Counted from the first letter of the stretch, positions 47,010 to 60,730 are shown. The stretch is 64,000 bases of DNA from Ulota crispa (GCA_963920765.1 OY987242.1:15772002-15836001), one strand, 5' to 3'. The notes: generated by a model not told the origin, from the letters alone. Numbers and translations are program-made.

Positions 47010-50000
47010 TCAACTTGCATGAATGAGAGTGCGGGGGTTCCTGAGACAGCCCGGGTGCTGGAGAATATGCTCACGCCAGCCTTTGTCACTGGGCTCCACC
47101 GTTCGGTAGCACAGCGGGCACCGCAGCAGCTTGTGTTGCTTGCACATCTTGCAGTCCTTGCTCTTCTGGTGTGCTGCCAGCCTTGACTCCGGCACTGCCA
47201 AGTAGCACTTTTTGCACTCTATGTACCTGCACAAACACCAAGTTTTCAAGTTTACATTACCAAGCTCTAAGAAAAATAAACAAAAAAAAACTTAAAAAAA
47301 AGAGAGAGAGGAAAATTTGGTTTTGGTTTTGGATGAGGGGAAAATTTGGTTTTGGTTTTGGATGAGAGGAAAACTTGGTTGTGGTTTTGGATGAGAGAGG
47401 AAATTTTGGTTTTGGATGAGAGAGGAAATTTTGGTTTTGGATGAGAGGGGAAAGTTTGGTTTTTGGATGAGGGGAAATTTTGGTTTTTGGATGAGAGAGG
47501 AAAACCCCTCTTTTTTGTTCCAACGGCATGGCGCACTCATTTGGAGTTGTACTTGGTGGAGTTGCAAGCATGCTTGAACAAAAGTTGAGCCTCAAAATTT
47601 TAATACGTTTTGTCCCCCTTTCATGGCTTTCAAAATGTACGCTTAGTTTCAAATTTGGCAAAAAACTAGCAAATGAGAATGGTCTTAGGGTGAAGTGGCT
47701 CTTGAATGAGGAGTAGATCCCTTTTACTAGAGCTCTACATTCAAACATATTTTAGGATTTGGGCTTTTAGGGTTTTAGAGGGGTTTAAGAATTTAGGATT
47801 TTAAAGTTTTGGGGTTTTAGGGTTGCACCTCTTGCCGGACGCGCACTCAAACAAGTAGTGATCCTTCAAGGACGAAATCTCCACAATTTGTCCGCAATTA
47901 CTGCAGCTAGCAAGCATAGGGCACTGCTCACAGAAGTGCAGGTCCAAGTTGTCGCCTTCCTTGAAACGCGCATCTTGTTTGCCACAGAACAAGCACGAGT
48001 CGACGTTCTCGTCCTTTTCCATGAGACTCTCGTCCTCTGCGTTCTGTGTCAAGGCAGCAGCAGTTGCGTAAGGAGGAGCTTCCGAGGCAAAACATTACAA
48101 AAACCTGGCCTAGATAGAAGATTGCAGAGATAGGATCTTCATTTTTGCAAGTTTTCTTTTTCTTCTTTCATCTCTATATAAGCCTTACACAAAGATCAGG
48201 AAGAACCTCAACCCTCACCAAATACCTCTCAAAGCATATGCAGTTGGACGTCTCTAAAAGTCAGTATTCCGTAAATCTATAACCTCCTTAAGAATCTTTG
48301 TCCTTCACTATCTTGTCCATCTAAATTTAGTAACCTTTGTCAATCAATAGAATTTTTGTCCACAAGTGCTACCACTTTAGGGGCAGTTCACACTATGTCC
48401 CACGCCCCAAGTCTCACTGACATTTGAGAGTCTGATTGGCGTTTCACACTCTGTCCCAAGTCTCACATCTTGGTTGCTTACATGACAACATTTTTAAAAG
48501 TTTTGGCGCCAAAAAGATGGGAATTCACTCCCAAGTTTGAGATGACCATTTTGCTAGACCCAACTTTCAGCCCAAGTCCCACCAATATTTTTGCATAAAA
48601 TATTCATGACTTTTTTTAGTACTCCTTTTTGTCTTTGATAACTTAACTTTGGCGTGGAGGTGGGACTTGCAGAGATGAATGTGGGACATAGTGTGTACTG
48701 CCCTTTGGAGAGGTCTGATTAGACTTGGATATACTTTCACCCATTCCATGGAGCTCATATCGTGAGTGTTTAAAATCATTCATTGTCCACGTTATGGACG
48801 CCTACACTCTTATGGGTTAGTGGAATCCTATTGCAATACGTACTCCCCAGGGGGAGGCTACAGCACAAGCAAATTCTCTGCAAACACTCTAAAAGGCAAG
48901 AAATATACAACAAAACCAGATAAAAGAAAAGCAATAAGACTAGGGCTTTACTTGAGGAGCGTGAGCTGAAGTGTCCGGCGAAGCCTCGCCTTCGGAGCAG
49001 TGGTGACTCCGCAAAGATTCATAAGCAGGCTCAGGTGGTTCTAGCACGTCGTCACCGGTTTCTTCCACTGGGGAATCAGAGCGTTGCGAGTGTACCCACG
49101 ACGTTTCTGGCACCTGCTCTGAAAAACACCGAAATCAGTTCTAATTTTCCTGCAACATTTTCTCAACATTTGTTTATTCCAAAAGTAACCCAAACGACAC
49201 ATTTATCTGGTTATGGACTAAGGTAGGACGCTCATAAATGGATCATCTACGAGCTGAAACTGAATTTTGGGGAGGTGAAATTTCTTTGAAATATTTTTCA
49301 GTAAATTTTTCTTCAAAGACAAGAGGAATTACCATCTGATCCATGTTGTTTCATATTTTTTTGGAGCTTTGTGGAATTAGTTATGAAACTTTGAAGTTGA
49401 AATGGCATAGGGCTCTGAAATGGATCACCTCCTCAAATGTACACAATTTGTACATTGCTAAAGCCTATGAAAAACAACATGTACAACAATAGTACATTTG
49501 AGAAGGTGATCCATTTTAGAGCTTAAGCCAAATTAGAGCCTCCTACCTTATGCATATAATTTTGGACTTTCAATATCCCTCAACATCAGAAGTCACACGT
49601 TCAAGAATGAAAATTCTATGAAGAATGAGAAGTTGTGGAGTGGAAGTAGGAGCCAATGGGAGCACTTTTTCATGAAGAAGGTGTGACTCCCTTTTGTAAG
49701 TAGTGGAGAATGGAGAATGAGTTTACCTTGAAAATGGTGATGTGGTGAAAAAAACAAGTTGCATTCACACACTCAACCAAGGTCTCCAATTTCAAGGAGG
49801 ATGAAAGCAAGAAGAGCTAGATGAAAAGGAGTCATACATTGATAAAAAATTTACATGCCAAAGGAAAAAACTTCTCAATCTTCATAGAATGGGGCCTCTG
49901 CAAATCAAAGAGAGAGTGCCACATCCCCATTTTCTGAAGATTGAGAACGGGGTGAAGACGGTGTGCCTATACCCCTATTGGAGATTTCTCAATATTTTGT

Positions 50001-53000
50001 GTATATTTTTCTCAAGATTTTTTCATGTTTTTTGGATAAGGACATCTCTTCTAATGTTGTGCAAATATCTTTCCATGTTTTGCACGTATCTTTCAATGTT
50101 GTGAAAACAAAAGCAGTTTTGGATAGTCCATACATAAGTAGTTAAATGAGACAGGGAAAGCTTTACATGGGTTTCAGAGGGGGTGAAAGAGAGGTACATA
50201 AACAACCCAACCTTGGCCGTTGCTGAGTTGATGATGGTAGGCTGATTGTAGCAAGGTGAAGAAACTTTTGTTGGCGATTCCACCTCAACTATTGTAGGAG
50301 TCTCAAATTCTCCTTCAGCTTTCTGATCCTGCCCCGACTGTACTGCCACCAAGAAAAATAGCAAAGCAGGTGTAACGTTCTACATGCAGAGAAATGTCAA
50401 CATAGGATAAAACAATACAAGAAAAATCCTAAAAAGTACCCCAAATGAAGGGTCTGTAGTTGAGATTCCACAGGAAAAAAAAAAATGACAACCAACAAAT
50501 AGGAATGGTGTTGTTTTTTTATTCAATTTAAAAATCAGCACCGAATCTAGACTATTGCCAAAAGAGACGATGAATTTAGCGTAGGGTAACCTCAATATAG
50601 ACTATTGTCAAAAAAGGCGATGAGTTTAGTGTAGGGTAAGGGCTTCACACAAAGGTACTGTCAGGGTTAAGCCACTGGGAACAAAGAGTAACCAATAGGG
50701 CAAACATGAGATTGTCCAAACGTGAGGCCCTTAGCTTAGCATGCATAAACGTCGCTTGAACAAATACTGCCACATGTCCTTTCTAATGGCAAGAGCAACA
50801 TTACACACAGTGACATCGCTCAACAATTTCCGTTGTTACGTTCATACAAATATAAGAACAACCAAACAACCAAAAAAGAAAAAGGTTTTTTTTGTTCAAG
50901 CACCGTTTACAATTCCAGAAATCTTTGTGAATGGATTATTTAAAGGACCGCGTTGTGGCCTAGCAAGAGTGATATTACACATGGTGGCATCACTCACTCA
51001 ACAATTTCCATTATTACGTTCACAAGTATAAGGGCAACCAAAAATGCAAAAGATTTTTTTTTGGTCAAGCGACATTTACAATTCCAAAAATCTTTGTGAA
51101 TGGAATATTTTGAAGGACCGCGTTGTGGCCTACCAACGAAGATCGGTTGGAAGAAGAGCTGCCGGTTTTGCTGAACGAAGCAGCAGGGTCATGGCCCTTG
51201 TTGTCACAACCAAACTCTGGGTCAGGGCAGTGCTGCTCGTGCTGCACCAGAGGTCGGAGTCCAATAGTCTGATGAGCTCTTGGACCAGACCTGCCCAGCT
51301 CATCTGTTGTGGTGAACGGTCTCTCCAGATAAGGATTCTCGTCTCCTTGCTCGGATTCATAGGTTACTCTCTCGAAATTCGATGTTAAAATCTGTCAAAA
51401 CAAACAAAAACAAAAAAAAAACATGAGAGTCGATGTGTGGGAGAAACTGACGGTTAGTTCAAAGTTAGTCATTGAAATTGGGAAAAAAATCGGTAGCATT
51501 TCGAAGGGACCTTATATGCTGCTTGTAATGCAAATGGTGCAATATGTAAATAAAAGATACGTCTTATTCTATTGATGATCTGAAATAGTCATTTATATAT
51601 AATGAAGGGATTAATCAATCCAGTTGTTTTAGTGATATGGATTTTTGTATGCCAATTTCTTCAGTTTAATGTTCTTTTTTTGGAAAAATATGCACAAAAT
51701 GCAAAATCCAATTGGGAAAAAAACCGGTAGCATTTTGAAATTGCTGGCAGAAAAACTAGTTAGGTTTTACTAAAATATCTAAATATAGCATACTATAGTG
51801 TAAATTTAGAAACATGTTTGGTCCAAACCGGTAAAAAGCCAATTGAATACGGAAAATGCCAAATCTTAGTCAGTGAAGTCGAAAACTTCCCAAACACTAC
51901 TGATAGTGTAGCTCGCCACCAAACTATAATAGTGAGATGTTGAATTACAAGTGTCAAGAATTATATGCTACAAAAGCTGTTTCAATTAATGCAAGACCCT
52001 TCACAGTAACTTGGGTGAATTTTGCCTACCTAATATGAAAATGGGACATGTACATTGTCCTTGTTTTCCAAGCAGGGTTTTGGCCGCAACCTTTCATTGC
52101 CCTTCAAGTAACAACTTAGTGCCAGATATTCTTCACACACTCTCTAGTTAAGCTATGGGCTTGCAAAATCTCCTTGGAATTTAGGCCACTTGAGGCACAC
52201 TTTTTGAGATAGTATTTAGATACCATAACTTATCAAATTAATCTAAATTAATTATACTAAATTACTATTGAACTACTTTATTAGTGCGCCTTGCAGATGT
52301 ACAAATTAGCATTATTAATGCGGTAACTAAAATAACTTGTGGTACTTAGGCATCTCTCTACATACTAAAATATGAATAGACCGCTAATTGTATTGTGCAA
52401 CTACTAGTGGTATAGCTTTCTAGTCTTTTGCAAACCAACTACAAGTGTCTCTAATCTTCTAGCTACCATTTTTTACCAATATCATATGGTATCATATGGT
52501 ACTTTAGCTACCTCAAAGTTGGTTAGTTGAATCTATATTATAAAACATTGGATGTTTGTTTGTCACCAAAATTTCAGAAACAAAGACTCAAAGGGAAGGG
52601 AAAAGGGAAGGTGAAAAGCTGCGGAATGAGAGAAAAAAAATAGTTGAGACAACGCAAAGAGCCAGCAAAGCCGCTAGTTATCATAGAAAGATTCAATTCC
52701 AAGAAGATTTTCTCAACTTTACAAGTAGACTTTGAAGTTGGCAAGTCCTTGAAAAGCATGGATAATGTTTAAGAGCACAAAGAGAGTCCAGCCTACCTCT
52801 TTGATTAAGGGCTTGATGCCCTTAAGGTACTTTTCAATGGGAGGGCCCATGAGTCTGTAGGCCTCGGTGGTGACCTTGATAGCGGCGTTGCGCACTTCGC
52901 CATTGGGGCTGTTGAAGGCTTGGGTGGCGAAACTCATGAGGGCGTCCGAAGGCAAACCTATTCGGCTCGGAGGTTGGATTCCATACTGGGGCACTGCATG

Positions 53001-56000
53001 CAGAAGCAGCTGCAACCGCCCTAACACTGGTCTCCATATTCCCTGAGGCAATGCAAATGTTTGCCAGATTTTCCAGACTATGTTACTATATACATATACG
53101 GTTTGGGAACGCACCCTATTTTTTTCCCCGTAACAGGGGTATTTTTACTATATACATATACGGTGCAAGATAGCATAAAGCAACAAAGACCTACCAACCA
53201 TCTGTTCATAACAGCCCTCAATAAGTTCAATATCTTCGTGAATGTAAGCATGAAGGTCTTAAGATAAAAGGTACAAAAACAAACTGGAGTACAGTGCAAG
53301 ATACCATAAAGCAACAAAGAACTAACAACCATATGAGCTGTTCATAACACCCCTTAATGAGTTGAGGCGCTTTGTAACTAAAAGCATGAAGGTCTCCAGA
53401 TAAAAGCTACAAAAACAAATTGGAGCTATTGTTTGCCAAAAGAAAAGTTTATGGCATTCAAAATCAACAACTATTTGACATTTTTGGCCAAAAAATTGTT
53501 GGTTTATGGTGTCTTGCATTGTATGGTTTGGAACATGACGAGGGGATGAGAGAAAGAGAGATAGAGAGAGGCGGGACCTGGTTTTTGGGCAGCTTGAGCA
53601 GAGGGCCAGAGAGGACATGAATGCCAATCTCCTTCTTGGAAGCCAAGAACATCAAGGTTTCAAAGGCGCCCTCCTTGGTCCGAGCGTTGAGATCCCCCAG
53701 CTTCTCCAGAAGGATTGTCATGAATCCACTTGACGATACCAGCAGATCTCGATGTGGCACTATTGATGCGTACGTTGCCACCACCGTTCGCAACAGCTGC
53801 ACCAACACCTCAGCCAGCCATACACGTTTCCTCAACCCTCCAAAAAGTCACAAAAAGCCCAAAAAAATCCAAAAAGTCTTATTGTAATTGATTTGTAATC
53901 GATTTGTGGACACACTCGGGACCCTTGGATTCATGAAATTTTGCACTAAAAAGAGATTTATATTGAACCTTAAAGCCATCAAGGACACACAAATGCAAGA
54001 GCTCCAAGATGACCTTACAGAAAACTTACTTCATACGAAGCAACAGATCTTCAAAAGATCTTACTTGTTGTGAAGCAACAGATTTTCAACGACCTAGTTG
54101 AATACTTTAGTGGTACAATGATGCTTGGATAAGGTCAATGCCTTGGGCGAGAAAAAAACATTGACCATATCCAAGCATAGACCGTAGACAAACACTTCAT
54201 GTAAATGGGCCTAGAACACACAAAAAAAAAGGGGACCTTGACACTATCCAAACATTTCTCTTACAAAGGTTGAGCTTATTCAAGCAACACTGTACCGGTA
54301 AGAGAGCCCTACCTCCAGCGGTACTTGACTTTAGAAGCTTAGGTTGAAGTGTCCTAGATTTTGTTTTATAGCCACGGATGTCTGTAATACATGTGAAGGA
54401 ATATGCACACTACTGCTGGTGCACCTCTATATAATAAGCATACTACGACACTACTACAAAAAAGCCACGCACAACCTCCTGCTGTGGTCCACCATGAAAA
54501 AGCCCTCTGACCTGTAAAGAGATGTTGAAAACATTGGCAACTCTGTCATTCAGCGTCCGAAGCAGTACTTTGTTTATCATCCTACACAAAAAACCACAGA
54601 ATAAAACAAACCACACTTGCATCATTGATCTACGCCCAAATCTCCAAACTCCAAGTACTTTGACAAGAGAATTCCAATGAACAGAGAACGGCCACCCCAG
54701 ATTGTAACTCTCACAAACTCAACACAAGCGAAATGATGATGCCACATTTGACTAAACATGGAGTACTCATGTAATTAAGAACTTTCTGTGTTCCAGTTTC
54801 CCAATGTTTTGCATCTGTTTATATCAAAGTTTGACATGTGTTCTAATTTGGACATATCTCCCCATGTTCTGCAAACCAAAGCAGTTTCTAGATTGCTGCT
54901 TATGGACTATACATAGTCTGCATTTAGTCAAACATGGGACAGCCCTATGTTTTATTGTACATCTATACTACTAATCTGGAGGTTTTCCCTCCCTCACTCT
55001 GTGCCCTTTTCCAAAATATTCTAGAACTTTTTGGTAGAACTTGAAGCAATAAAGGACGCCCCAAGTATAAAACACCAAGAGCCCCATGTGCAAGAAAATC
55101 AACAAAATACAGAGATCCAACAAAATATTGAGATGTTAAAGTGAGCGTTTGCAAAACGTTGTTAGACTTATCATGACCATAGATCAGATGTTGGAATATT
55201 GCGACACCCATGCACAGCCAACTTGCGCAAAGTACATGCGTGTATACTAGTATTAAAGGATTGTGAGAAAATATTTAATAAAGGCAAGCAGTTTTCAGAC
55301 AAAACTTAAGTATGAAAAGCATACCTAAATGAAGGAAGAGCTTCGTCCACCAACTCGTGAGCGTCCAGTTTATCAATAAGAAACTGAAGAGCTTTCTCTC
55401 GCAGTTGCCAGTGTTTACTATACAAGCACTCCACGTGATGAAGCTCAATCATAGACAGCAGAGGTCCAGCTTCCATCTTCACCGAGTCTGCAAGAGGCTC
55501 CGGCACCAACTCATCCCCACTCGGAAACGGACTCTGGAAGTCTCCTTTATGAAAAGGCAACGCTTGCTCTTGCGCTCTCAAAGTCGTAGTTGATGCTTCA
55601 TACTGGCGAGCTTCAGGAGTGGAACTAAAAAAAGCTTCTGAATGTGAAAGCTCAGTACTGGAGTCTATCCTTCTCGGTGTTCCTGTAGGCGAAAAAATGC
55701 AAACTTCCTCTGGCTCTTGCAACGGTGACGGTAAAAACATACTCTGCTGCTTTTCAATTTGGTACTGCGTCCCTGTAGTTGTAGTTGTAGGTTCACGAGC
55801 AACAAGCTTTGGAGACATAACTGGGTGTAATTTTAATGGTGTCAAGTCCGGGGTGGTTGAAAGCTCGGTGAAGGTAGAACTTGCCAGTGTTGGATTTTCA
55901 TGGTATAAAAGTTTGGTAGGGGTAGGGTCAGCTGGGAAGTTTGTACTAGTTCTGGGAGAAACGGTTTGGTTTTGTTTCACTGGAGACGCTCCCTGCCGCT

Positions 56001-59000
56001 TCTCTGGTGATCCACCGCTGCTGCTTGGCAAGGTGGACAAGTCAGAAGACTCGTTTCGTAGGGTGGTATTTGTTAGAGGAATTCGTGGCACTCTGGTCAC
56101 GTTCTGAGGTGCAGTTTCAAGTTGAGGTGGTGGTGGTGGTAACACGCGAGTTGCTATTGCCGTTGATGTACCTGAAGTACGTGATGAAGTCAGAGTGAGA
56201 ACTCCTTCAAAAAACAAGGCAGTTTGCCGTAGAAAATGCTAAAATATCACACTTGGTTGAAGTACAAGTGGTGCAAAGCACTTTATGGAAGAAAATGCTA
56301 AAAACCTCACAGTTAATTAAAGGCAAAATTTCATGGATACCCCTGAAGTTTGCAATATTTACTTAGATACCACTGCTTTTTCAGAAATTGTACAAATACC
56401 CTTGGACCATAATTTCTAGGCATTTATTTGTTGTGCTTGAACTTCCTTCATGACCAATGTTGGACCGCAATTTTTAGGCATTTATTTGCTGTGCTCGACA
56501 CTTCCTTCATGGCCAATGTTGAAGAAGGGAATGTAATGAAACAAAAAAGAAGTAACATGCACACAAAGGAAGAAGGGAAGTGGCGTGCACAACAAAATAA
56601 ACGCCTGAAAATTTTGGTCCAAGGGTACTTGTGTAATTTCTGAAAAAGCAGGGGTATCTGCGTAAATGTTGCAAACTTCAGAGGTATCCATCAAATTTTC
56701 CCTAAATTAAACTACAAGTGGTGCAAGACAGTTTACGGTAGAAATTGCTAAAAACGTCACACTTGATTGAACTACAAGTGGTGCAAGGGACTTTGGGTCG
56801 AAGTCTATGAAAAAGCTCTTGATTTCACCCTTGGTTGGACTGCTTTGCACGGGGTGTTTGCATTGACTTTAACTTGGCTATTGATTTTTGAACAGAAACG
56901 GGGGTTTTCTACTGTCATTTGTAGAGGTCTGCAACGAGATTGCATATGAAAACTGACAATTTACAAACATGATCATTTTTTTCGAGGCAAAGGGAGAGAG
57001 AGAGAGAGAAAGGTTACCTTGTTGTCCCACGGTAGGCGGAGGCGAAATCTCCGAGGTTTTGAGGACGCTGTGGTCACGATACCAAGGAAGAGCCTCAGGA
57101 ACAAATGCTGGTTGCTTCTCACTTGACACTAGGACTGTAGGAATTTTGACTCCTTGAAAATCCCCTTGCCCTGCACATCATCACCCACCAGCAGTTACAA
57201 AAGACATTAGAACCCTGCTTACTCAGACAGGAGACCAAAAAAAGAAAAAATTCATAACCTCACAGCATTTATTAATGGGAAAATTTCATGGATACCCCTG
57301 AAGTTTGCCATATTTACATAGATACCCTGCTTTTTTCAGAACTTGCACGAATACCCTTAGACCGTAATTTTCAGGTGTTTGTTATATTGTGCATGCCACT
57401 TCTTTCTCCCTTGTGTGCACGCTGCTTCTATTCTGTTCTATTGAGCTCCTTGTTTTAACATTGCTCATGAAAGAAGTAGTGTGCATAACAAAACAAACGC
57501 CTGAAAATTATGGACCAAGGGTATTTGTGTAATTTCTGAAAAAGCAGGGGTATCTATGTAAATATGGCAAACTTCAGGGGTATCCATGAAATTTTCCCTA
57601 TATTAATCATGTATAGAAAAACACTTTATTCCATAAAAAAAAGCTTACGAATCTTGAAAGAAGAATAAGCAGGTTCGAAGTCCAGAATTCCGTTGCAGGG
57701 TGTGAGAGTGTTAGAAGAAGAATCATCAGGACGTTTGAGTAGCTGCACAGCATGGTTTGTGTCTTCAATCGTTTGTGTCCAGATCTCTTTTCTTATTACC
57801 ATGGCAGAAAAGGTGGTGTTCATTACATCCTACGAAAAGGAGTCACCGGGACTTAGAACATAAAAACAAAGTATTTTGCAGAAAAGTTGTGAGCGAAGTT
57901 ATTACACAATTCCTCCTAATAAAACATTATCAACTCATGTTGGAAAATTGTACCTCACATGATGATCGTCCTTGCAAAGTGTCTGGAGTCTTTGCAGCTA
58001 CTCCAAGCTCTAACCTGTACAAGTTATTACGAATAGGCACATCTGAGTGAGCCACAAAGGTGTGATATTACTCAGTTTTTTTTATCAATATTAAGGTTTT
58101 TATTGTAACTCATTTACCAGAGTAGGAGATTCTTTTCAAAATTTGGTGTTAGATACAATTGAGAACCTGTCTGAAGGTTTAGGTCTATCAATTTGCCCTT
58201 GCTCTAGTGGCACCTCATCATGGTGCTGCAACCGTTCCATTTCAATCTGCTCACAAATGAAATTTCCAGCAACACTAAAACCAAGAATTAGATACTTATA
58301 ATTGGATTTTTTAAATTGAAAACCTGCCTCAATTACTATAAAATTTCCAAACCAGCTTTTTTACGTCTGGAAACTTGAACATCCCAGTCAAAATCTGAAG
58401 GAGAAGAAAAAACATACCTTGCAAAGCTTTGCAGTGTCGTAGTCCTCCACTTCAACAGCAGCAAATTTTCGACGCTCCAGCTGCTTCATCTTCTTTCCCA
58501 GTTCTTTCAACCTTTCAATCAGAATCTGCACATGCTCGCAAAAACGGTAAGGTACCAAAAACTTGCAAACCAAAATTCTATAGAAAGTTAAATTGTTGTT
58601 GCAAGTGAAAAGTTTTCTCTAACCTTCACTGGGATTACAAGCAAAAAAATTAGGTTTCCTGAAGTAAAAACAAGACACGGTTGGTATTTGTAAAGGAAAA
58701 AAAACGACTGTAGAGTTGAAACACGAGCTTTGCTACCTTCAAACGTTTGGCCTCATCGTAGTCTTCATTCCCAACTGCCATAATTTTGTCTTGAAACAAC
58801 TGATCACCAACAAAAAGAGCACAAAATATACAACTCAGATGAAAACTCGCTGCTCTAGAAACATTCAAAAAACGAAGTTAGTTTTTCTATTTGCACTGCT
58901 TTTGAATGGAAAACAAAGAGCATGTTTGTTTTATTGTTCTCTATTTGCACCTGACGAAGCCGAGTTCCAGTAGCGGTATCAACTTCTGAAAAGTCGAAGT

Positions 59001-60730
59001 CTACAGCTTTAGGGCTTGGAGCCTGGGTTCTGGTGTCCATCCCCTTCGTACATGCAACCTGTATCCTGGATACATACGCAATGCTCATCATACATACAAA
59101 GGCTCTTTGCAATAACTCAAGTTTCGCCACCAACTTCTCTGGTTTCTACCCCTCGTTTTTCTCACAATTACAGTTAAAAAAATGCAGGTATTTTGAGACC
59201 ACACACACACAGAGCTAAGGCAATAGTGTTTCTTAAATTTTAAACCAAAACCTTCAAATTTTAAGCAGGGCAAAAGACGGTACATAGACACATGAGGGGG
59301 CGTGGTAACATCATGTCGGTTGAAATACTCCATCTGTTGTTCTTCCAGTGGGTCACCTGTGATGATGATTGCCATTAAGCCCACCTGCAGAATCCTCAAA
59401 TAAAACCTTTCTCAAGTTTAGACGGTGTCAAATTTGCCAAATTTATCTCATATGCTTCCATAATAATATGTCTTCGTAGATGTATACATTGGAAAGAAGC
59501 ACAAAAGGGTAGAAAAGCAAAAAAAAAGTTATAGATGCTCTAAGGAAAATGTAACGTACTTGATTGTATATATTCAACTTATTGGTGTAGCAGTTGTGTA
59601 GCAGTAACCTTATGGCAGCTGCTGAAGAGTTCACGTAAATGCTCTTCAGCTCCCTTGCCTGATGGCCACTTCTGTCATTTGGTTCTAATGACAAGTATCT
59701 GAAAAAACACATCACAAAGAAAAAACCAACATCATGCTTTGAGAGAGAGTTAATCCAAAGCAAAAGCACCACAATCAGAAAAATCATAAAAAAAACATCA
59801 TTTTACTGCAGAAGCGGAGATAAGAAAACATGAGGTTTACAAAAATCCCTGAAATTCATGCACTCTAGCATATCGCTGAAGAGGCTTACCCCAAACGCTT
59901 CATTTGCGAAATAGCCTGGTCGCTATGAACATACGGATTCGTCATGCTTACAAACACCTCCACCTTAGAAGGAATCTGCAAAACAGTCAAGTTTCAGGGT
60001 CAGGCAACGTGTCAAAGGAAAAAAACACATGCAGGAAACCCCAATTTTACCCTGAGAATTTGTAAGCAAGTAAGCGTAGCAGGAGAAGTTCCAAAACTCG
60101 GATTTTGATGCACAGACAACGTAACAAAAAAAAAGCACGACAAGTTTAAATAACAACCATGGAATTCGATGGAACAACAAGTTATGTAGAGAACGTGGTT
60201 TACAAGGAGGAGCTTTTTTTACTTTGAATTCGTGACAGAGCAACTGCATGTTGATGATACGCGTTGGCTGCTGCAACTCCAACACGATCTCTTGAGGGAA
60301 GAAGCAAAACCTGAAAACACCTTTCGACATGAGCATTACAAGAGCAGTTTCGAATGTGCAAAAATGTGGTGAAGTTTGGTGAAAGTTGGGTGGGGGGGAA
60401 TGTGAGCACCTGGAGCTTTGCCAGCCTCGACCTAACACGCCCTTGTTCAGCTCGCTGGCAGGGAAGTCCTCATCCTGCACGTCGTACCGAGCTTAGAAAA
60501 TTTTACAGAAACTAACCAAAGTTTCGAATGTTTTTGAGCAAATCGGAGAAGAGAGTTTGGCAATAAGATACCTGGCTGGAGCATGAGATGACGGCGAAGG
60601 GGACAGTCTTGGCGGTTGAAGAAGCGTCGGTGGGTTTGTTGTCATCACTGGCGTAGCCACCACCACCACCACCTCCTCCACTATTGGCCATGGATGACCG
60701 CAACAAAGAGCTTGGCTTCACGTTGCTCAT
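47010..60730 (-). CDS. CEP104: CEP104/FAP256 ciliary-tip and centrosomal protein, 22 exons
   Basis: Exons in transcript order: 60572-60730, 60410-60474, 60223-60310, 59890-59975, 59560-59698, 59284-59384, 58951-59065, 58737-58799, 58418-58525, 58167-58246, 57954-58014, 57649-57829, 57018-57170, 55325-56204, 54512-54581, 53578-53808, 52797-53042, 51134-51391, 50212-50337, 48952-49113, 47829-48043, 47010-47226. All phases join without a stop and give 1267 residues. Residues about 45-215 form the N-terminal jelly-roll fold (RFCFFPQEIVLELQQP). A coiled region at 245-320 has two EDYDxAK repeats. 467-700 is Pro/Ser/Thr-rich linker. About 705-945 is a TOG/HEAT domain (KHWQLREKAL, GIWRPVLGRLQLLL, EVRNAAIKV). 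About 1136-1267 holds cysteine-rich zinc fingers (CLFCGKQDA, CSNCGQIVEISSL, CKKCYLAVPESRL). CEP104 binds microtubule plus ends and shapes the ciliary tip. Its presence implies flagellated cells. It is longer than the animal protein (about 925 residues), mainly through the linker. The exact starts of exons 16, 18 and 19 are the least certain. Confidence 0.93.
47304..47505. repeat. Minisatellite in the last CEP104 intron
   Basis: About eight degenerate copies of a 19-30 base unit built on GGTTTTGGATGAGAGG with A/T-rich joiners. Translated on the minus strand it gives artificial Ser-His-Pro-Lys-Thr-Lys repeats, which are not a protein. Confidence 0.85.
49218..49551. repeat. Dispersed foldback element in a CEP104 intron
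   Basis: Left end TAAGGTAGGACGCTC and right end GAGCCTCCTACCTTA are inverted. The interior matches 5505-5795 in the same orientation. The ends are close to those of 13074-13401, so the three belong to one group. Confidence 0.65.
50785..51133. repeat. Tandem duplication in a CEP104 intron
   Basis: Two consecutive units of about 175 bases (about 50785-50960 and 50961-51133) share AACAATTTCC, TTACGTTCA, ACAATTCCA, ATCTTTGTGAATGGA and GGACCGCGTTGTGGCCTA. The second unit abuts the splice donor of the exon at 51134-51391; in the first unit the donor GT is absent. Confidence 0.75.
53163..53425. repeat. Tandem duplication in a CEP104 intron
   Basis: Two units of about 130 bases share GTGCAAGATA, CATAAAGCAACAAAGA, CTGTTCATAACA, AAGCATGAAGGTCT and ACAAAAACAAA. 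The preceding TATATACATATACGGT is also doubled at 53090 and 53147. Confidence 0.75.
54114..54294. mobile_element. Tc1/mariner-like MITE in a CEP104 intron
   Basis: TA on both sides; termini CAATGATGCTTGGATAAGGT and TTATTCAAGCAACACTG are inverted. The same terminal sequence occurs at 63503-63856. Confidence 0.65.
56332..56702. mobile_element. MULE-like MITE, copy 2 (CEP104 intron)
   Basis: Termini GGCAAAATTTCATGGATACC and GGTATCCATCAAATTTTCCC. Flanks TTAATTAAA and TAAATTAAA agree at 8 of 9 bases. An internal segment around GACCAATGTTG is doubled. Same family as 1192-1515 and 57277-57598. Confidence 0.82.
57277..57598. mobile_element. MULE-like MITE, copy 3 (CEP104 intron)
   Basis: The best-preserved copy: GGGAAAATTTCATGGATACC at the left and its near-perfect inverse at the right, with arms of about 100 bases. 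Flanks TTTATTAAT and TATATTAAT match at 8 of 9 bases, as expected for a Mutator-like insertion. Confidence 0.86.

Noticed and set aside
47257..47748. Minus-strand open frames rich in Ser-His-Pro-Lys-Thr
   Set aside because: Translation of an intronic minisatellite; it lies between two zinc-finger exons of CEP104.
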